A model generated the notes under the pieces. The model saw only the letters and a list, made by a program, of their open reading frames with translations, did no database searches and had not been told where the DNA came from. Below, piece after piece: positions 23,087 through 33,695 of a stretch of 64,000 bases of DNA. The stretch lies in the NCBI GenBank assembly GCA_019637805.1, contig JAHBVB010000002.1, positions 637,981 to 701,980 of the forward strand, given 5' to 3'. How positions within the stretch are numbered: the first letter of the stretch is position 1; every line of letters begins with the position of its first letter. This stretch comes from Anaerolineales bacterium. GTDB taxonomy: Bacteria; Chloroflexota; Anaerolineae; Anaerolineales; UBA11579. Made by a program: the position numbers and the translations under genes.

Positions 23087-24844
23087 ATGAAAATGTCACA
23101 CATGTTTGGCGGTACGCTGCGCCAGGCGCCCACCGACGCCGAAATCGCCAGCCACCAATTGCTGGTGCGCGCCGGGTTCATTCGCCAGCTGGGGGCCGGC
23201 ATCTATTCACTGATGCCGCTGGGTTGGCGGGCGATCACCAAGATCGAAGACATCATGCGTGCCGAGATGAACGCCATCGGCGGGCAGGAGATCTATATGC
23301 CCGTGGTGCACCCGGCCGACCTGTGGATGGAGACCGGGCGCTGGTACCAGATCGGCGATGAGATGAGCCGTTTCCACGATCGTAAAGGCCACGACATGGT
23401 ACTGGCCATGACCCACGAAGAGGTCGTGACCGACCTGGCGCGGCGCGAGGTGCAGTCCTATAAGCAGCTGCCGATGCTGGTCTACCATATCCAGACCAAA
23501 TGGCGCGACGACCCGCGGCCGCGCGCCGGCCTGATCCGGGTGCGCGAGTTCACCATGAAGGACAGCTACAGCCTGGACGCTGATGAGGCCGGGCTGGATC
23601 AGCAGTACCGGGCGCATTACCAAGCCTATTTCAATATCTTCAATCGCTGCGGCGTGCCCGCCGTGGCGGTAGGCTCCGATGTGGGCATGATGGGCGGCAG
23701 CCTGGCGCACGAGTACATGTACCTGTGCGCGGCGGGCGAGGACACGCTGCTGCTGTGCGACAGCTGCGGTTACCGCGCCAACCGCCAGATCGCTCTGTTC
23801 CAGAAGCCGACGCCGGAGGAAGAAGAGCTGGCGACGATGGAGAAGATCGCCACGCCCAATGTGGCCACCATCGAGGACCTGGCCAATTTCCTGAACGTCC
23901 CCAAGGCGCGTACCGCCAAAGCCGTGTTCTTGACCGCCACTTTCACCGAGGGCGAGCAGGAGGTGCAGAAGCTGGTGTTCAGTGTGGTGCGCGGTGACAT
24001 GGACGTCAACGAGACCAAGCTGGCCAATGCGCTCAGGGCCAAAGAACTGCGCGCTGCGCACGCCGAAGAAATTGCCGCGATTGGCGCGGTGGCGGGCTAT
24101 GCTTCGCCGGTGGGGCTGAAAGGCGCCATCGTGGTGGTGGACGATCTCATCCCGCTCTCACCGAATTTGGTCGCAGGCGCCAACGAAGCGGGGTATCACT
24201 ACACCAACGTGAACTATGGTCGTGACTATCAAGCCGAGATCGTCGCCGATATTGCCAGCGCCGAGGAAGGCTCCGGCTGCCCGCGTTGCGGACAGCCGAT
24301 GCACACCTCGCGCGGCGTGGAAGTGGGCAACATCTTCAAGCTGGGCACGCGCTACAGCGCTGCGCTGGGGGCGACCTTCCTGGATGAGAAGGGCAAAGAA
24401 CAGCCGGTAATCATGGGCTCCTACGGCATTGGCAGCGGCCGCCTGCTGGCCTGCGCCGCCGAGGAGAACCACGATGACAAAGGGCTGGTCTGGCCGATCA
24501 GCGTGGCGCCGTACCAGGTGCATTTGCTCTCCCTGCGCGGCGGGCAGGCACAGGCCGAGACGCTGTATGCCGACTTGCAGGCTGCCGGCCTGGAGGTGCT
24601 CTTCGATGACCGCGAGGAGTCGCCGGGCATCAAGTTCAATGATGCCGACTTGATCGGCATGCCCATCCGCCTGACGGTGAGCGAACGCTCGCTGAATGAG
24701 GGTGGAGTGGAGTTCAAATTGCGCCACGAAGTGGACAAACGCATCGTGGCTTTGCAGGACGTGGTGGCTGAAGTCTTGGCAACCCGGGATGCACTGCTGG
24801 CTGAGATCGCACAAAAGGTGGTGACAGTACCCTTTGAAGAATAA
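23087..24844 (+). CDS. proS: Prolyl-tRNA synthetase (bacterial type, with editing domain)
   Basis: The 585-residue class II synthetase charges tRNA-Pro with proline. Motif 2 is seen in WRDDPRPRAGLIRVREFTMKDSYS. The inserted editing domain spans about residues 225-405 (TIEDLANFLNVPKARTAKAVFLTATF). Motif 3 is SYGIGSGRLLACAAEENHDDKGLVWPISVAPYQVHLL, followed by the anticodon-binding domain to the end (DREESPGIKFNDADLIGMPIRLTVSERSL). The ATG at 23087 follows GAGGAGC. A proline-rich leader peptide and terminator precede it, suggesting regulation by attenuation. The patatin-like gene overlaps its 3' end by 11 nt. Confidence 0.97.
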   Translation: MKMSHMFGGTLRQAPTDAEIASHQLLVRAGFIRQLGAGIYSLMPLGWRAITKIEDIMRAEMNAIGGQEIYMPVVHPADLWMETGRWYQIGDEMSRFHDRKGHDMVLAMTHEEVVTDLARREVQSYKQLPMLVYHIQTKWRDDPRPRAGLIRVREFTMKDSYSLDADEAGLDQQYRAHYQAYFNIFNRCGVPAVAVGSDVGMMGGSLAHEYMYLCAAGEDTLLLCDSCGYRANRQIALFQKPTPEEEELATMEKIATPNVATIEDLANFLNVPKARTAKAVFLTATFTEGEQEVQKLVFSVVRGDMDVNETKLANALRAKELRAAHAEEIAAIGAVAGYASPVGLKGAIVVVDDLIPLSPNLVAGANEAGYHYTNVNYGRDYQAEIVADIASAEEGSGCPRCGQPMHTSRGVEVGNIFKLGTRYSAALGATFLDEKGKEQPVIMGSYGIGSGRLLACAAEENHDDKGLVWPISVAPYQVHLLSLRGGQAQAETLYADLQAAGLEVLFDDREESPGIKFNDADLIGMPIRLTVSERSLNEGGVEFKLRHEVDKRIVALQDVVAEVLATRDALLAEIAQKVVTVPFEE

Positions 24845-25736
24845 GACGAGCGGACGCAGAATTGCGCTGGTTCTGGGCGGCGGTGGTCTGCGCGGCGGCG
24901 CCCATGTAGGCGTGCTGCGTGTGCTGGAGCGCGAAGGCATTCGTGTCGGCGCGCTGGCCGGCAGCAGCATTGGCGGGCTAATTTCTGCCGTGTACGCGGC
25001 CGGCCTGAGCCCGGAAGGCATCAAGGACAAGCTGGCCGCGCTGGAATATCGCCGCCTGCTGCGTGAACCCAGCCGGGCGGCCAATGCCTTGCTGGGCTTG
25101 CAGGGTGTGGAAAGCGTGCTGCGCGAGGTGCTGGGCGAGCGCACCTTTGAGGACCTGGGCATTCCGCTGGCCCTGACCGCGCTGGATATTCGCAGCGGCC
25201 GCGAGGTAGTGCTGACCAAAGGCTCGCTGGTCGACGCGGTGATGGCCACCATCGCCATCCCCGGCGTGTTCCCCAGCCGGCAATACAACGGCTGGGAGCT
25301 GGTGGACGGCGGCTTGAGCAACCCGGTGCCGGTGCAGGTGGCGCGTGACCTGGCCCCCGGTCTGCCCGTGGTGGCGGTGCCCCTGGGGCCGATGCCGGAA
25401 CTGGAGACGCAGACGGTGCAAACCGGCCGCAGCGACTTGAGCTCGCTGCCCATCCCCAGCCCAGTGATGCGTTTTCGCCTAGGGCAGGCCTTCATCGCTT
25501 TCACCCAGGCGATTACGCTCAGCGGCCAGATCCAGGGCGAGTTCCGCCTGGCCACCGAGAAGCCCGATCTGATCATTCGTCCGGTGGTAGCAGATTTTGG
25601 CTTGTTGGACGCGCCGGATGTGGAAGAAGTGGTGCGGCGCGGCGAAACGGCGACAGAAGCGGCCTTGCCGCGCTTGCGGCGCCTGCTCAGACCTGCGCCG
25701 TTGCGCATGCTGGGCGATTGGCTGGGACGTGAATGA
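24834..25736 (+). CDS. Patatin-like phospholipase family protein
   Basis: The 300-residue protein has the patatin layout: oxyanion loop ALVLGGGGLRGGAHVGVLRVLE (residues 10-31), nucleophile motif GSSIGG (G-x-S-x-G) about residues 43-48 followed by LISAVYAAG, and the catalytic Asp in DGGLSNPVPV. Members hydrolyse lipid acyl esters in the cytoplasm or at the inner membrane. The start is TTG 24834, overlapping the proS stop and lacking a clear ribosome-binding site, so coupled translation is likely. A bidirectional terminator follows. Confidence 0.88.
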   Translation: MKNKTSGRRIALVLGGGGLRGGAHVGVLRVLEREGIRVGALAGSSIGGLISAVYAAGLSPEGIKDKLAALEYRRLLREPSRAANALLGLQGVESVLREVLGERTFEDLGIPLALTALDIRSGREVVLTKGSLVDAVMATIAIPGVFPSRQYNGWELVDGGLSNPVPVQVARDLAPGLPVVAVPLGPMPELETQTVQTGRSDLSSLPIPSPVMRFRLGQAFIAFTQAITLSGQIQGEFRLATEKPDLIIRPVVADFGLLDAPDVEEVVRRGETATEAALPRLRRLLRPAPLRMLGDWLGRE

Positions 25737-25767
25737 AAAGAGCGGTGCAAGTGCGCCGCTCTTTTTT
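25736..25767. terminator. Bidirectional intrinsic terminator
   Basis: AAAAGAGCGG and CCGCTCTTTTTT form the stem (one mismatch, AAGT loop) between the patatin-like gene and the convergent methyltransferase gene. Confidence 0.88.
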
Positions 25768-26344
25768 AGATCTTGGGGAAGATGGCGCCGGTGCTTTGCC
25801 GGTAGGCTTCGTACTCGGGGCCAAAGCGATCCAGCATCATCTGCTCTTCGGCGCGCACGCGGATGAAGTAGAACGGGGCGAAGATGACCAGCCCGGCCAG
25901 CCCGGCGACCCAGTTGTGCAGCAGCAGCGCCTGGGCAATGACGAACAGCCACTGGCTGGCATACATCGGGTGGCGCACCCGGCTGTAGATGCCGGTGGTG
26001 ATCAGTTTATGGTCCTCGATGATCTCCAGCACTGGCGACCAGAACTTGTTCAGGTCAGCGTGGGTCTTGGCGAAGACAGCCAGGGAAGCGACCATCAACC
26101 CGGCGCCCAGCCAGCCTGCCCAGTGGGGCAGGCGGTAGTCGAAGGCGCGTAGCCAGGGGGTCATGACAAAGATGAACGGCAGGATGAACTCGCCCAGGCC
26201 CAGCAGGATTAAAAACAAACGCTCACGCGGTGCGGAGCGTTGTTCGACTTTGGGGTTGCTCTTCCAGGTGTTGCGCAGTGGAGCACGCACAGCGGCTTTG
26301 ACCACCATAGCGACCCAGTACAACCCGGAGAAGAGATTGAGCAT
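25766..26344 (-). CDS. Isoprenylcysteine carboxyl methyltransferase (ICMT)-family membrane protein
   Basis: The 192-residue protein has about four or five membrane helices and the conserved C-terminal block of ICMT/phospholipid methyltransferases: [28 protein letters not shown], then [33 protein letters not shown], which forms the SAM and substrate site. Bacterial members methylate lipids, isoprenoid compounds or unknown acceptors. It lies 2 nt after sucD in the same direction and is probably co-transcribed with sucCD, although no functional link is obvious. Confidence 0.82.
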   Translation of the reverse strand: MLNLFSGLYWVAMVVKAAVRAPLRNTWKSNPKVEQRSAPRERLFLILLGLGEFILPFIFVMTPWLRAFDYRLPHWAGWLGAGLMVASLAVFAKTHADLNKFWSPVLEIIEDHKLITTGIYSRVRHPMYASQWLFVIAQALLLHNWVAGLAGLVIFAPFYFIRVRAEEQMMLDRFGPEYEAYRQSTGAIFPKI

Positions 26345-26346
26345 GT

Positions 26347-27213
26347 CTATTTGCGCAGCAGGTCCGGGATCTGCTCCGGATGGTCGGCCATTTGCACGCC
26401 AGCCTTCTTGAGCGCGGCGATCTTATCGGCTGCGCTGCCCTCGCCGCCTTCCACGATGGCGCCGGCGTGGCCCATGCGTTTTCCGGGAGGGGCACTCTGG
26501 CCGGCGATGAAACTGACCACCGGCTTGGTCATGCTCTGGCTGATGAACTCAGCCGCCTTTTCTTCGTCGCTGCCGCCGATCTCGCCGATCATTACCACCT
26601 GGTCCGTCAGCGGGTCGTCCTCGAACATCTGCAGCACATCAATGTAGTTGAGGCCTTTGACCGGGTCACCGCCGATGCCGACGCAGGTGGTGGCGCCTAA
26701 GCCGACTTGCTTCAGGGCTGCCAGCACCTCGTAGGTCAGTGTGCCGGAACGCGAGACCACGCCGATGCTGCCGGGGATGGCGATGTCGCCGGGAATGATG
26801 CCGATCTTGGTCTGGCCCGGGGTCAGCAGGCCGGGGCAGTTGGGGCCGATCAGCTGCACGCCCTTGAAGTCCAGGTAGGCGCGTACGCGCATCATATCCT
26901 GGATCGGAATGCCCTCGGTCAGACAAATGATCAGGCGTACGCCGGAGTCGGCCGCTTCGAGCATGGCATCCGGCGCGGCAGATTGCGGCACGACGATCAT
27001 GCTGCAGTCGGCGCCGGTGGCGTCCACGGCGACTTTGACCGAGTCGAAGACGGGCACTTTGCCGTCCAGCACCCATTCGCCACCCTTGCCGGGGCGTACA
27101 CCGCCCACAACCTGGGTGCCGTATTCGAGCATGCGCTCAGAGTGGAACATGCCTTCGCGCCCGGTGATGCCTTGCACTACCACTCGTGTATTCTTGTCAG
27201 CGAGAATTCCCAT
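26347..27213 (-). CDS. sucD: Succinate-CoA ligase [ADP-forming] subunit alpha
   Basis: The 288-residue protein matches SucD, which binds CoA and carries the phosphorylated His in the TCA-cycle step linking succinyl-CoA to ATP or GTP. The CoA-binding Rossmann start is [35 protein letters not shown]. The active-site region is [22 protein letters not shown], and the phospho-His lies in [18 protein letters not shown] near residue 250. It follows sucC after a 1-nt gap. Confidence 0.97.
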   Translation of the reverse strand: MGILADKNTRVVVQGITGREGMFHSERMLEYGTQVVGGVRPGKGGEWVLDGKVPVFDSVKVAVDATGADCSMIVVPQSAAPDAMLEAADSGVRLIICLTEGIPIQDMMRVRAYLDFKGVQLIGPNCPGLLTPGQTKIGIIPGDIAIPGSIGVVSRSGTLTYEVLAALKQVGLGATTCVGIGGDPVKGLNYIDVLQMFEDDPLTDQVVMIGEIGGSDEEKAAEFISQSMTKPVVSFIAGQSAPPGKRMGHAGAIVEGGEGSAADKIAALKKAGVQMADHPEQIPDLLRK

Positions 27214-27214
27214 C

Positions 27215-28354
<1,140 letters not shown>

Positions 28355-28403
28355 GAATGAGGTGTGCTCCTTACAAAGGGAGGCTGGGATGGTGAACGGC
28401 GGG

Positions 28404-28412
28404 ATTATACCA
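28404..28412 (-). promoter_or_regulatory. Extended -10 promoter of the sucCD operon
   Basis: On the minus strand TGGTATAAT (an extended -10, TGN plus TATAAT) lies about 50 nt before the sucC ATG. No clear -35 is seen. Confidence 0.5.
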
Positions 28413-28521
28413 CCGGCGCAGGGCCTGATTTTGAAGGGTCAGGACGCATATGCGTGTTCAGTTTGGTCATACCTATTTTCATAGGCCGGAGGGTATAAAT
28501 ACGCGCTAGGAATAGACAATA

Positions 28522-28842
28522 ATGACCATCGGCGAATTGTTTAGCTATATTGGTTCGAAGACTGTCAGCGGCCAGTATCTGGTGGAGCAGGCTTTGGGAC
28601 AGCCTGGGGTGATCAACTCCCTGGTGGAGGGTCTGTTTGCCCAGGATGTGCGCGTGCAGTATGAGTGCTCCGGCCTCTTGGGCCTGATCAGCCTGGCCGC
28701 GCCGGCCAAGCTGTATCCGCATTTCAATTCCCTGCGGGACGTAGTGGCTGGCCCTGACAAAGTGCTGGGCGCGGATGCGCGCCGCATTCTGAACCATGTC
28801 TCCCGCGTCGATACGCAGGGCAAATTCACGACTATCTTGTAA
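28522..28842 (+). CDS. Hypothetical HEAT-like small protein
   Basis: This 106-residue protein is not a family I can name. Its helical repeats (LVEQALGQPGVINSLVEGLFAQDVRVQYECSGLLGLISLAAPAKLYPHFNSLRDVV) have the spacing of one or two HEAT-like alpha-hairpins, suggesting a protein-protein binding role. A TATAAA box lies at about 28493-28498. A 12-nt palindrome (ACGCATATGCGT, 28444-28455) lies upstream. Its stop directly abuts the stop of the large convergent glycosyltransferase gene. Confidence 0.62.
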   Translation: MTIGELFSYIGSKTVSGQYLVEQALGQPGVINSLVEGLFAQDVRVQYECSGLLGLISLAAPAKLYPHFNSLRDVVAGPDKVLGADARRILNHVSRVDTQGKFTTIL

Positions 28843-31800
28843 TTATTCGATCGTAAAGCGTTGCAGGCTGTGGGTTTGGCTGTCGCTTAGCCACAGCCCG
28901 TTTTGGCTTACGGCCACGCCCTGCGCCACGCTGATCAGCGCGGCGCTTTGGTCGTACCCGCCGATGTAGTGCAGCAGATTGCCCTGATTGTCGAAGACCA
29001 GAATGCGGCCGGCCTCCGGATCGCTGGCATACACGCGGCCTGCTTCATCCACAGCCAGGTAGGGCTTGTTGTTCAACGATTGCCCATACCAGCCATTGAT
29101 ATCCCAACTGGTGTCCACGCTCAGCGTGCCGGCAGCGTAGTGCAGCACTTGGATGCGTTGGTTCCAGGTGTCCGCCACGTACAGCTCTCCCGTGTAGATG
29201 TTGAGGGCTAAGCCGACAGGCTCCTCAAACTGGCCCAACTCGTAGCCTGAGCCGCCGATCTGGTTGATGTATTCGCCTTCGGGACTGTAGACCACCAAGC
29301 GTTTGTTGCCCGTGTCGGTGACAATCACGTTGCCGTCCGCACCCACGGCGATGTCACGCGGGCCGTAGAGGGCCAGGCCGTCGGTGCTGTTGCCGAAGCC
29401 GCCCCAGCTGGTGATGTACTCACCTTCGGTGGTGAACTTTTGAATGCGATGGTTCCAGGTGTCGGCCACGTAGATGTAGTTGCCATCCGGTGAGACGGCC
29501 ACGCCCCAGGGCTCTGAGAAAGTGCCGGGCTGCGGGTTGCTGGGGTCGCTGAAGCTGCCCCAGCTGTTGAGCACCTGGCCTTCGGCGCTGAGGTGCTGGA
29601 TGCGGCTGTTGAGCGAATCGGCCACGAACAGGCTGCCGTCCGGCGCGGCGGCAATGCCGCGCGGGCTGTTGAACTGGCCGGGTTCAGCGCCCAGGCTGCC
29701 GAGCATGAAATCGGCGACCAGCGCCAGGCCTTTGTCGGCGTAGGGATCTGGTTCCAGGGCCACCGGGGCCACGCCATAATCCCAAATTTGGGCGGCGATG
29801 TCTTTGCGCACATACATGCGCATCGAACGGGCCGGGTCCCAGGTGGCAGGGCTGTACTCACGCCCTTTGAGGGCAAAGTACTGCGTAAAATCTCGGTCGA
29901 TCCAGATCGCCCAGAGCGCTTCGCGCTCTTCGGGCGTATCTATGGCGCCCCACAGGCGCACCAGCACGCGACCCCAATAGTCCAGCGTGCTCATTTCCGT
30001 GGCGGGCCGCCCAGTTTCGCCGGTGAAGGCGAAACCGATGCTGTTGACGGTGAAGTCGAAATAGTCCTGGTTGGGCCACCAAATGCGCATGAACTCGAAC
30101 GGATAATAGTCCTGGCGCACGATGGGTTCGATCTTGCCGTAGTTGGTGTCACCCACGATGATCACCGGCGATTCGCGCAGGGTCATGCCTGGGTTGGTAT
30201 CGTAATAGACCTTGCGGGGGTAGTTGCGCAAATACCACCACAGCGGATAGTTGCTTTCGTTGTCATAGGCCACGCGGATGTCCAGGCTGTCGTGCAGGCG
30301 CAGCGAAAGGTCTTCCAGCTGTGCCATCATCAGCTTGGGGCCGGGCGCCATGTGGGCATAGACCAGGTATTCTGTGGCCATGTCGTAGTTAATGTAGTTG
30401 GCGCGGAAAGCGGTGCGGGCGGTGAGCAAGGCCAAGCCGGCAAAGACCAGCAGCACCAGTTGGCGGCCCCATTGGGGCCGTGGCCCGTTTTGCCCGGCGT
30501 GCAGGCGATAGAGGGCGAACAGGCTGCCTGCCAAGACGATCAGGATGGAGACGAAGCGGGCTGTATCTTGCAGTTGGACTTGCTGCATGCCGCGCAAGGG
30601 CGGGTTGGCACCCAGCAACTGGGCCAGCAGGCCGAAGCCGGCCAGCAGCGCCACTGCGCTGGTCAGCAGAGTCCACAGGCCGCGCGGGCTGAAGGCCCGC
30701 GCCCAGTCCACACGCTGGGCTAGCCAGCCCAACGCCCAGCCGGTCAGCAGGATCATGGGCAGGGTGATGTGCACGGTGAGCCAGGGCATCTTTTCGCCGG
30801 CGATGGTGTAGGCTGCCAGGGCAGTCACGGCCCAATAGGCCAGCAAAGTCAGCGCCAGGCGGCGGCTGTGGGCCGGACGCAGGCGGCCGGCAGGCGTGGG
30901 CGGCGGGTCTGCAGGCCGGCGCAGGAAGAGGCGCAGACCCAGCCCGGCCGCCAGGAGGGTGCCGAGGGCGGGCAGATATTCGTAGATCGGGATTTGCAGA
31001 CCCCAGTAATAGTAGGGGGGCTGGCTGCCGCGCTGTACGGCCTGCTGTTCGATCCAGTAGCCCAGCGAGCCTACCAAGCCGGTAAAGAAACCCAGCGAAT
31101 TGGTGAAGACCGTGGTGAACAGTGGAATGAAGATGGCGAAGAAAATGCCCATATTGATCAGCCACTGGCGCGGATTCCAGAAGAGCCCAAGAGCAGCAGA
31201 GAGCAGAAAGCAGGCCAGGGTGACCACCAACAGCAAGCCAAGCTGCGGCAGGTCAGGCGAGCTGGACAGCGCGGTCAGGTCCAGCGACATGACCATGCTC
31301 TTGAACATGCTGTAGCTCACTGAGGGAGCCAAGAGCTCCAGCGGGAAGGCGGCCAACTGCGGCAGCATCAATGCCAGCATCATGGCCATCAGGCCAAAGC
31401 TGCGCTCCTGGCGCAGGTTTTGGGCGCCGTAGCCGCGCACCAGGAAGGCCAGGCCGGCGACGATGGCCAACAGGCCCGCGGTGCCCAGCACCAGGGCGTA
31501 AGGCGAGAGGGTGTGGCCCGTGGCGGCGGTGACCCCTTCGCTGGGTACGGCCGGCTCCAGCGTCTCGGCACCGGTCAGCATGCCGGCGCCTTCTCCGCTG
31601 ATCTGTGCACCAGCGGCCAGCAACAACAGCGAGGCGCACAGCAGCAAGGCGATAAAAAATACCCTCTTGTCGTTTTCCCGGCCCCAGTTCGCCCTCCACA
31701 TACGCGCCAGGAAGAGCAGGCCGAGGAAGACCAGCGCTTGCGCGGCGTAGATGAAGCCGGTTTCTTTGCTGGCCAGGTGCAGCGTTAATGATGCCGTGAT

Positions 31801-32334
31801 GATGTACAAGTATTTGTTCTCGCCGCGGTCCAGGTAGCGCAAGATGCCCCAGAGCATCACCAGCCCGAAAAGCGCCACGAAGATCTCGTTGCGGGCGTAG
31901 CGGCTGTAGTAGAGGATGTAGGGCGAGATCAGCATCAAGAAGGCGGCCAGCAGAGCGCCGGCCCGGCCTAGATAACGGCGGAAGGCCCACCAGGTGAAGA
32001 AGATAGTGGCTACGCCAAACAGCGCATGGGGCAAGCGGGCGGTGAAGTCGGTATCGCCGAAGAGGAAATAGGTCAGCGCCAGAATGTGGAACTGGAACGG
32101 GCCGTGGCTGAGCGGATCATGCGAATAGCCCAGACCCTTGAAGAGGTTCCACGAGAAGAGCACATGGGTGGTTTCGTCGTGACTCATGACCCGCTCGCCC
32201 AGAATGTACAAGCGGGTGATCAAGCCCAGCAGCACCAGCACGGCGATCAGGGCGATCTCCCAGTTGAACTTGAAATTGGCCAAAAGCGGCTTGTCGAGCC
32301 AGGATGCAGGTGCGGAGGAAGCTTTTTTGGGCAT
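28843..32334 (-). CDS. Agl23-like (TIGR03663) membrane glycosyltransferase with C-terminal NHL propeller
   Basis: The 1163-residue protein has about 14 or more membrane helices over residues 25-660. Near the N terminus it carries the GT-C signature (GERVMSHDETTHVLFSWNLFKGLGYSHDPLSHGPFQFHILALTYFLFGDTDFTARLPHALFGV), matching the flippase-associated Agl23/TIGR03663 group related to protein mannosyltransferases. Residues 670-860 form a soluble domain. Residues 880-1163 hold five or six NHL repeats (GSLFVADSLNSRIQHLSAEG, NYIYVADTWNHRIQKFTTEG, GNVIVTDTGNKRLVVYSPEG, GELYVADTWNQRIQVLHYA) forming a beta-propeller. It probably transfers sugar from a lipid carrier to surface proteins or lipids. The fused propeller is a Chloroflexota-like feature. 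Confidence 0.85.
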   Translation of the reverse strand: MPKKASSAPASWLDKPLLANFKFNWEIALIAVLVLLGLITRLYILGERVMSHDETTHVLFSWNLFKGLGYSHDPLSHGPFQFHILALTYFLFGDTDFTARLPHALFGVATIFFTWWAFRRYLGRAGALLAAFLMLISPYILYYSRYARNEIFVALFGLVMLWGILRYLDRGENKYLYIITASLTLHLASKETGFIYAAQALVFLGLLFLARMWRANWGRENDKRVFFIALLLCASLLLLAAGAQISGEGAGMLTGAETLEPAVPSEGVTAATGHTLSPYALVLGTAGLLAIVAGLAFLVRGYGAQNLRQERSFGLMAMMLALMLPQLAAFPLELLAPSVSYSMFKSMVMSLDLTALSSSPDLPQLGLLLVVTLACFLLSAALGLFWNPRQWLINMGIFFAIFIPLFTTVFTNSLGFFTGLVGSLGYWIEQQAVQRGSQPPYYYWGLQIPIYEYLPALGTLLAAGLGLRLFLRRPADPPPTPAGRLRPAHSRRLALTLLAYWAVTALAAYTIAGEKMPWLTVHITLPMILLTGWALGWLAQRVDWARAFSPRGLWTLLTSAVALLAGFGLLAQLLGANPPLRGMQQVQLQDTARFVSILIVLAGSLFALYRLHAGQNGPRPQWGRQLVLLVFAGLALLTARTAFRANYINYDMATEYLVYAHMAPGPKLMMAQLEDLSLRLHDSLDIRVAYDNESNYPLWWYLRNYPRKVYYDTNPGMTLRESPVIIVGDTNYGKIEPIVRQDYYPFEFMRIWWPNQDYFDFTVNSIGFAFTGETGRPATEMSTLDYWGRVLVRLWGAIDTPEEREALWAIWIDRDFTQYFALKGREYSPATWDPARSMRMYVRKDIAAQIWDYGVAPVALEPDPYADKGLALVADFMLGSLGAEPGQFNSPRGIAAAPDGSLFVADSLNSRIQHLSAEGQVLNSWGSFSDPSNPQPGTFSEPWGVAVSPDGNYIYVADTWNHRIQKFTTEGEYITSWGGFGNSTDGLALYGPRDIAVGADGNVIVTDTGNKRLVVYSPEGEYINQIGGSGYELGQFEEPVGLALNIYTGELYVADTWNQRIQVLHYAAGTLSVDTSWDINGWYGQSLNNKPYLAVDEAGRVYASDPEAGRILVFDNQGNLLHYIGGYDQSAALISVAQGVAVSQNGLWLSDSQTHSLQRFTIE

Positions 32335-32411
32335 GCGAATGAGGACCTCTTGTCGGGTGCTGTATTTTACCGTTAGCGGTGCGGCTTGCGCCCGGCCAGA
32401 AGGCCGCTAAG

Positions 32412-33650
32412 TTAGTGAGCGGCTTCAGGCGCGGCTTGGAACTGCGAGCGGCGCCCGAGGCGCAGATGCAGCAGATAGAAGCTGAGGGCGGCCAGACCGC
32501 AGAGCAGTGCGCCGAAGTACCACAGCCAATTGGGGTCGTAGTTGTCCAGAATGATACCCGCCGCTGCCGGGCCGACTGCGGCGGGCAGGGCGAAGGTCAG
32601 GCCAAAGATGGCCATGTAGCGACCGCGCATCGCCTCCGGGGCGAAGCCCGCCGCTAGGGCGGCGCTGGTGGGCATCACGATCATTTCGCCCAGGGTGACC
32701 ACGACGATGGCGGTCACGAAGAGCGCGTAGCTGGCCACAAAGCCGTACATGCCAAAGCCCAGCAGATAGAACAGCGAGCCCGCCACCATCAGCAGGAAGG
32801 GCGGCAGGCTCTTGATGCGGCGCGAGGTCCAGAACTGCAGGAAGATGACCGTGATAGCGCTGGCAGTCAACAGGAAGCCGTACCCCTGGGGTGACACGCC
32901 ATGCTGGTCACGCAAGAACACCGACAGCGAGTTGTACATTTGGATATAGACCACACCCAACAGGCTGAGACCCAGGATGTAGGCCATGAAGGCCATATCG
33001 CCCAAGGCGCGGCCGTACCCGCGGAAAGTGGCCAATAGGCTTTCGGGTGTCTCGCCCGCCTGGGCGGCCGGTTTGGTTTCTGGGATGAAGAAAAAGAAGA
33101 GAGCGGCCACGATGCAGCTGATGATGGCGTCGATGATGAACAGGGCCAGGAACGAGTGGCCCACAATGAATCCGGTGATGCTCGGCCCCACGATCCAGGC
33201 CAGGTTGCCGACCACGCGCAGCACACCAAAACCTTCCTGGCGTTTTTCCTCCGGCAGAATATCGGCCACCATCGCCTGGTGGGCCGGGCCGGCCAGATCG
33301 GAGAGCAGGCCGATGACGAAGGCCAGCGGGTAGAGCAGGGCCAGCTCGCGCACTAGGCCCAGCGCCAGCGTGCTGACCGCGCTAAAGATCAGCCCGGCGA
33401 TGATCAGCCGCCGGCGACCCCAGCGGTCGGTCAATGCGCCGCCGATCATGCCACCCAGCATGCTGCTGATGGCAAAGATGCCCAGGACGATGCCTGCCTG
33501 GGTCATGCCGACATTGAATTGCTGGGTGATGTAGAGGGCAAAGAAGGGGAACAGCATCGTACCGCCGACTTTGTCAATGAAGGACACCGCCGCCACCGTC
33601 CAGAAGCGCTGCGGAAAGTCGTTGTAAATGGCTTGAATGCTGGTCAGCAT
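32412..33650 (-). CDS. MFS transporter of the drug-exporter type
   Basis: The product of 412 residues from ATG 33650 has 12 predicted helices. It carries the MFS motif GGALTDRWGRRRLIIAGLIFSAVSTLALG after helix 2 and a central loop (FIPETKPAAQAGETPESLLATFRGY). It resembles DHA1 exporters such as MdtG/YqgE-like proteins; the substrate is unknown. GATAAT on the minus strand lies 6 nt before the ATG with no ribosome-binding site, so the mRNA is probably leaderless. Confidence 0.85.
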   Translation of the reverse strand: MLTSIQAIYNDFPQRFWTVAAVSFIDKVGGTMLFPFFALYITQQFNVGMTQAGIVLGIFAISSMLGGMIGGALTDRWGRRRLIIAGLIFSAVSTLALGLVRELALLYPLAFVIGLLSDLAGPAHQAMVADILPEEKRQEGFGVLRVVGNLAWIVGPSITGFIVGHSFLALFIIDAIISCIVAALFFFFIPETKPAAQAGETPESLLATFRGYGRALGDMAFMAYILGLSLLGVVYIQMYNSLSVFLRDQHGVSPQGYGFLLTASAITVIFLQFWTSRRIKSLPPFLLMVAGSLFYLLGFGMYGFVASYALFVTAIVVVTLGEMIVMPTSAALAAGFAPEAMRGRYMAIFGLTFALPAAVGPAAAGIILDNYDPNWLWYFGALLCGLAALSFYLLHLRLGRRSQFQAAPEAAH

Positions 33651-33695
33651 GGCCAAATTATCGCACAGATGTTCGGTTTGTAAAGATTAAGAATT

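Noticed and set aside
24158-25750. 530-codon open frame on the minus strand
   Set aside because: It is the shadow of proS and the patatin-like gene; Arg/Ser-rich with no domain, while both plus-strand genes have full motifs.
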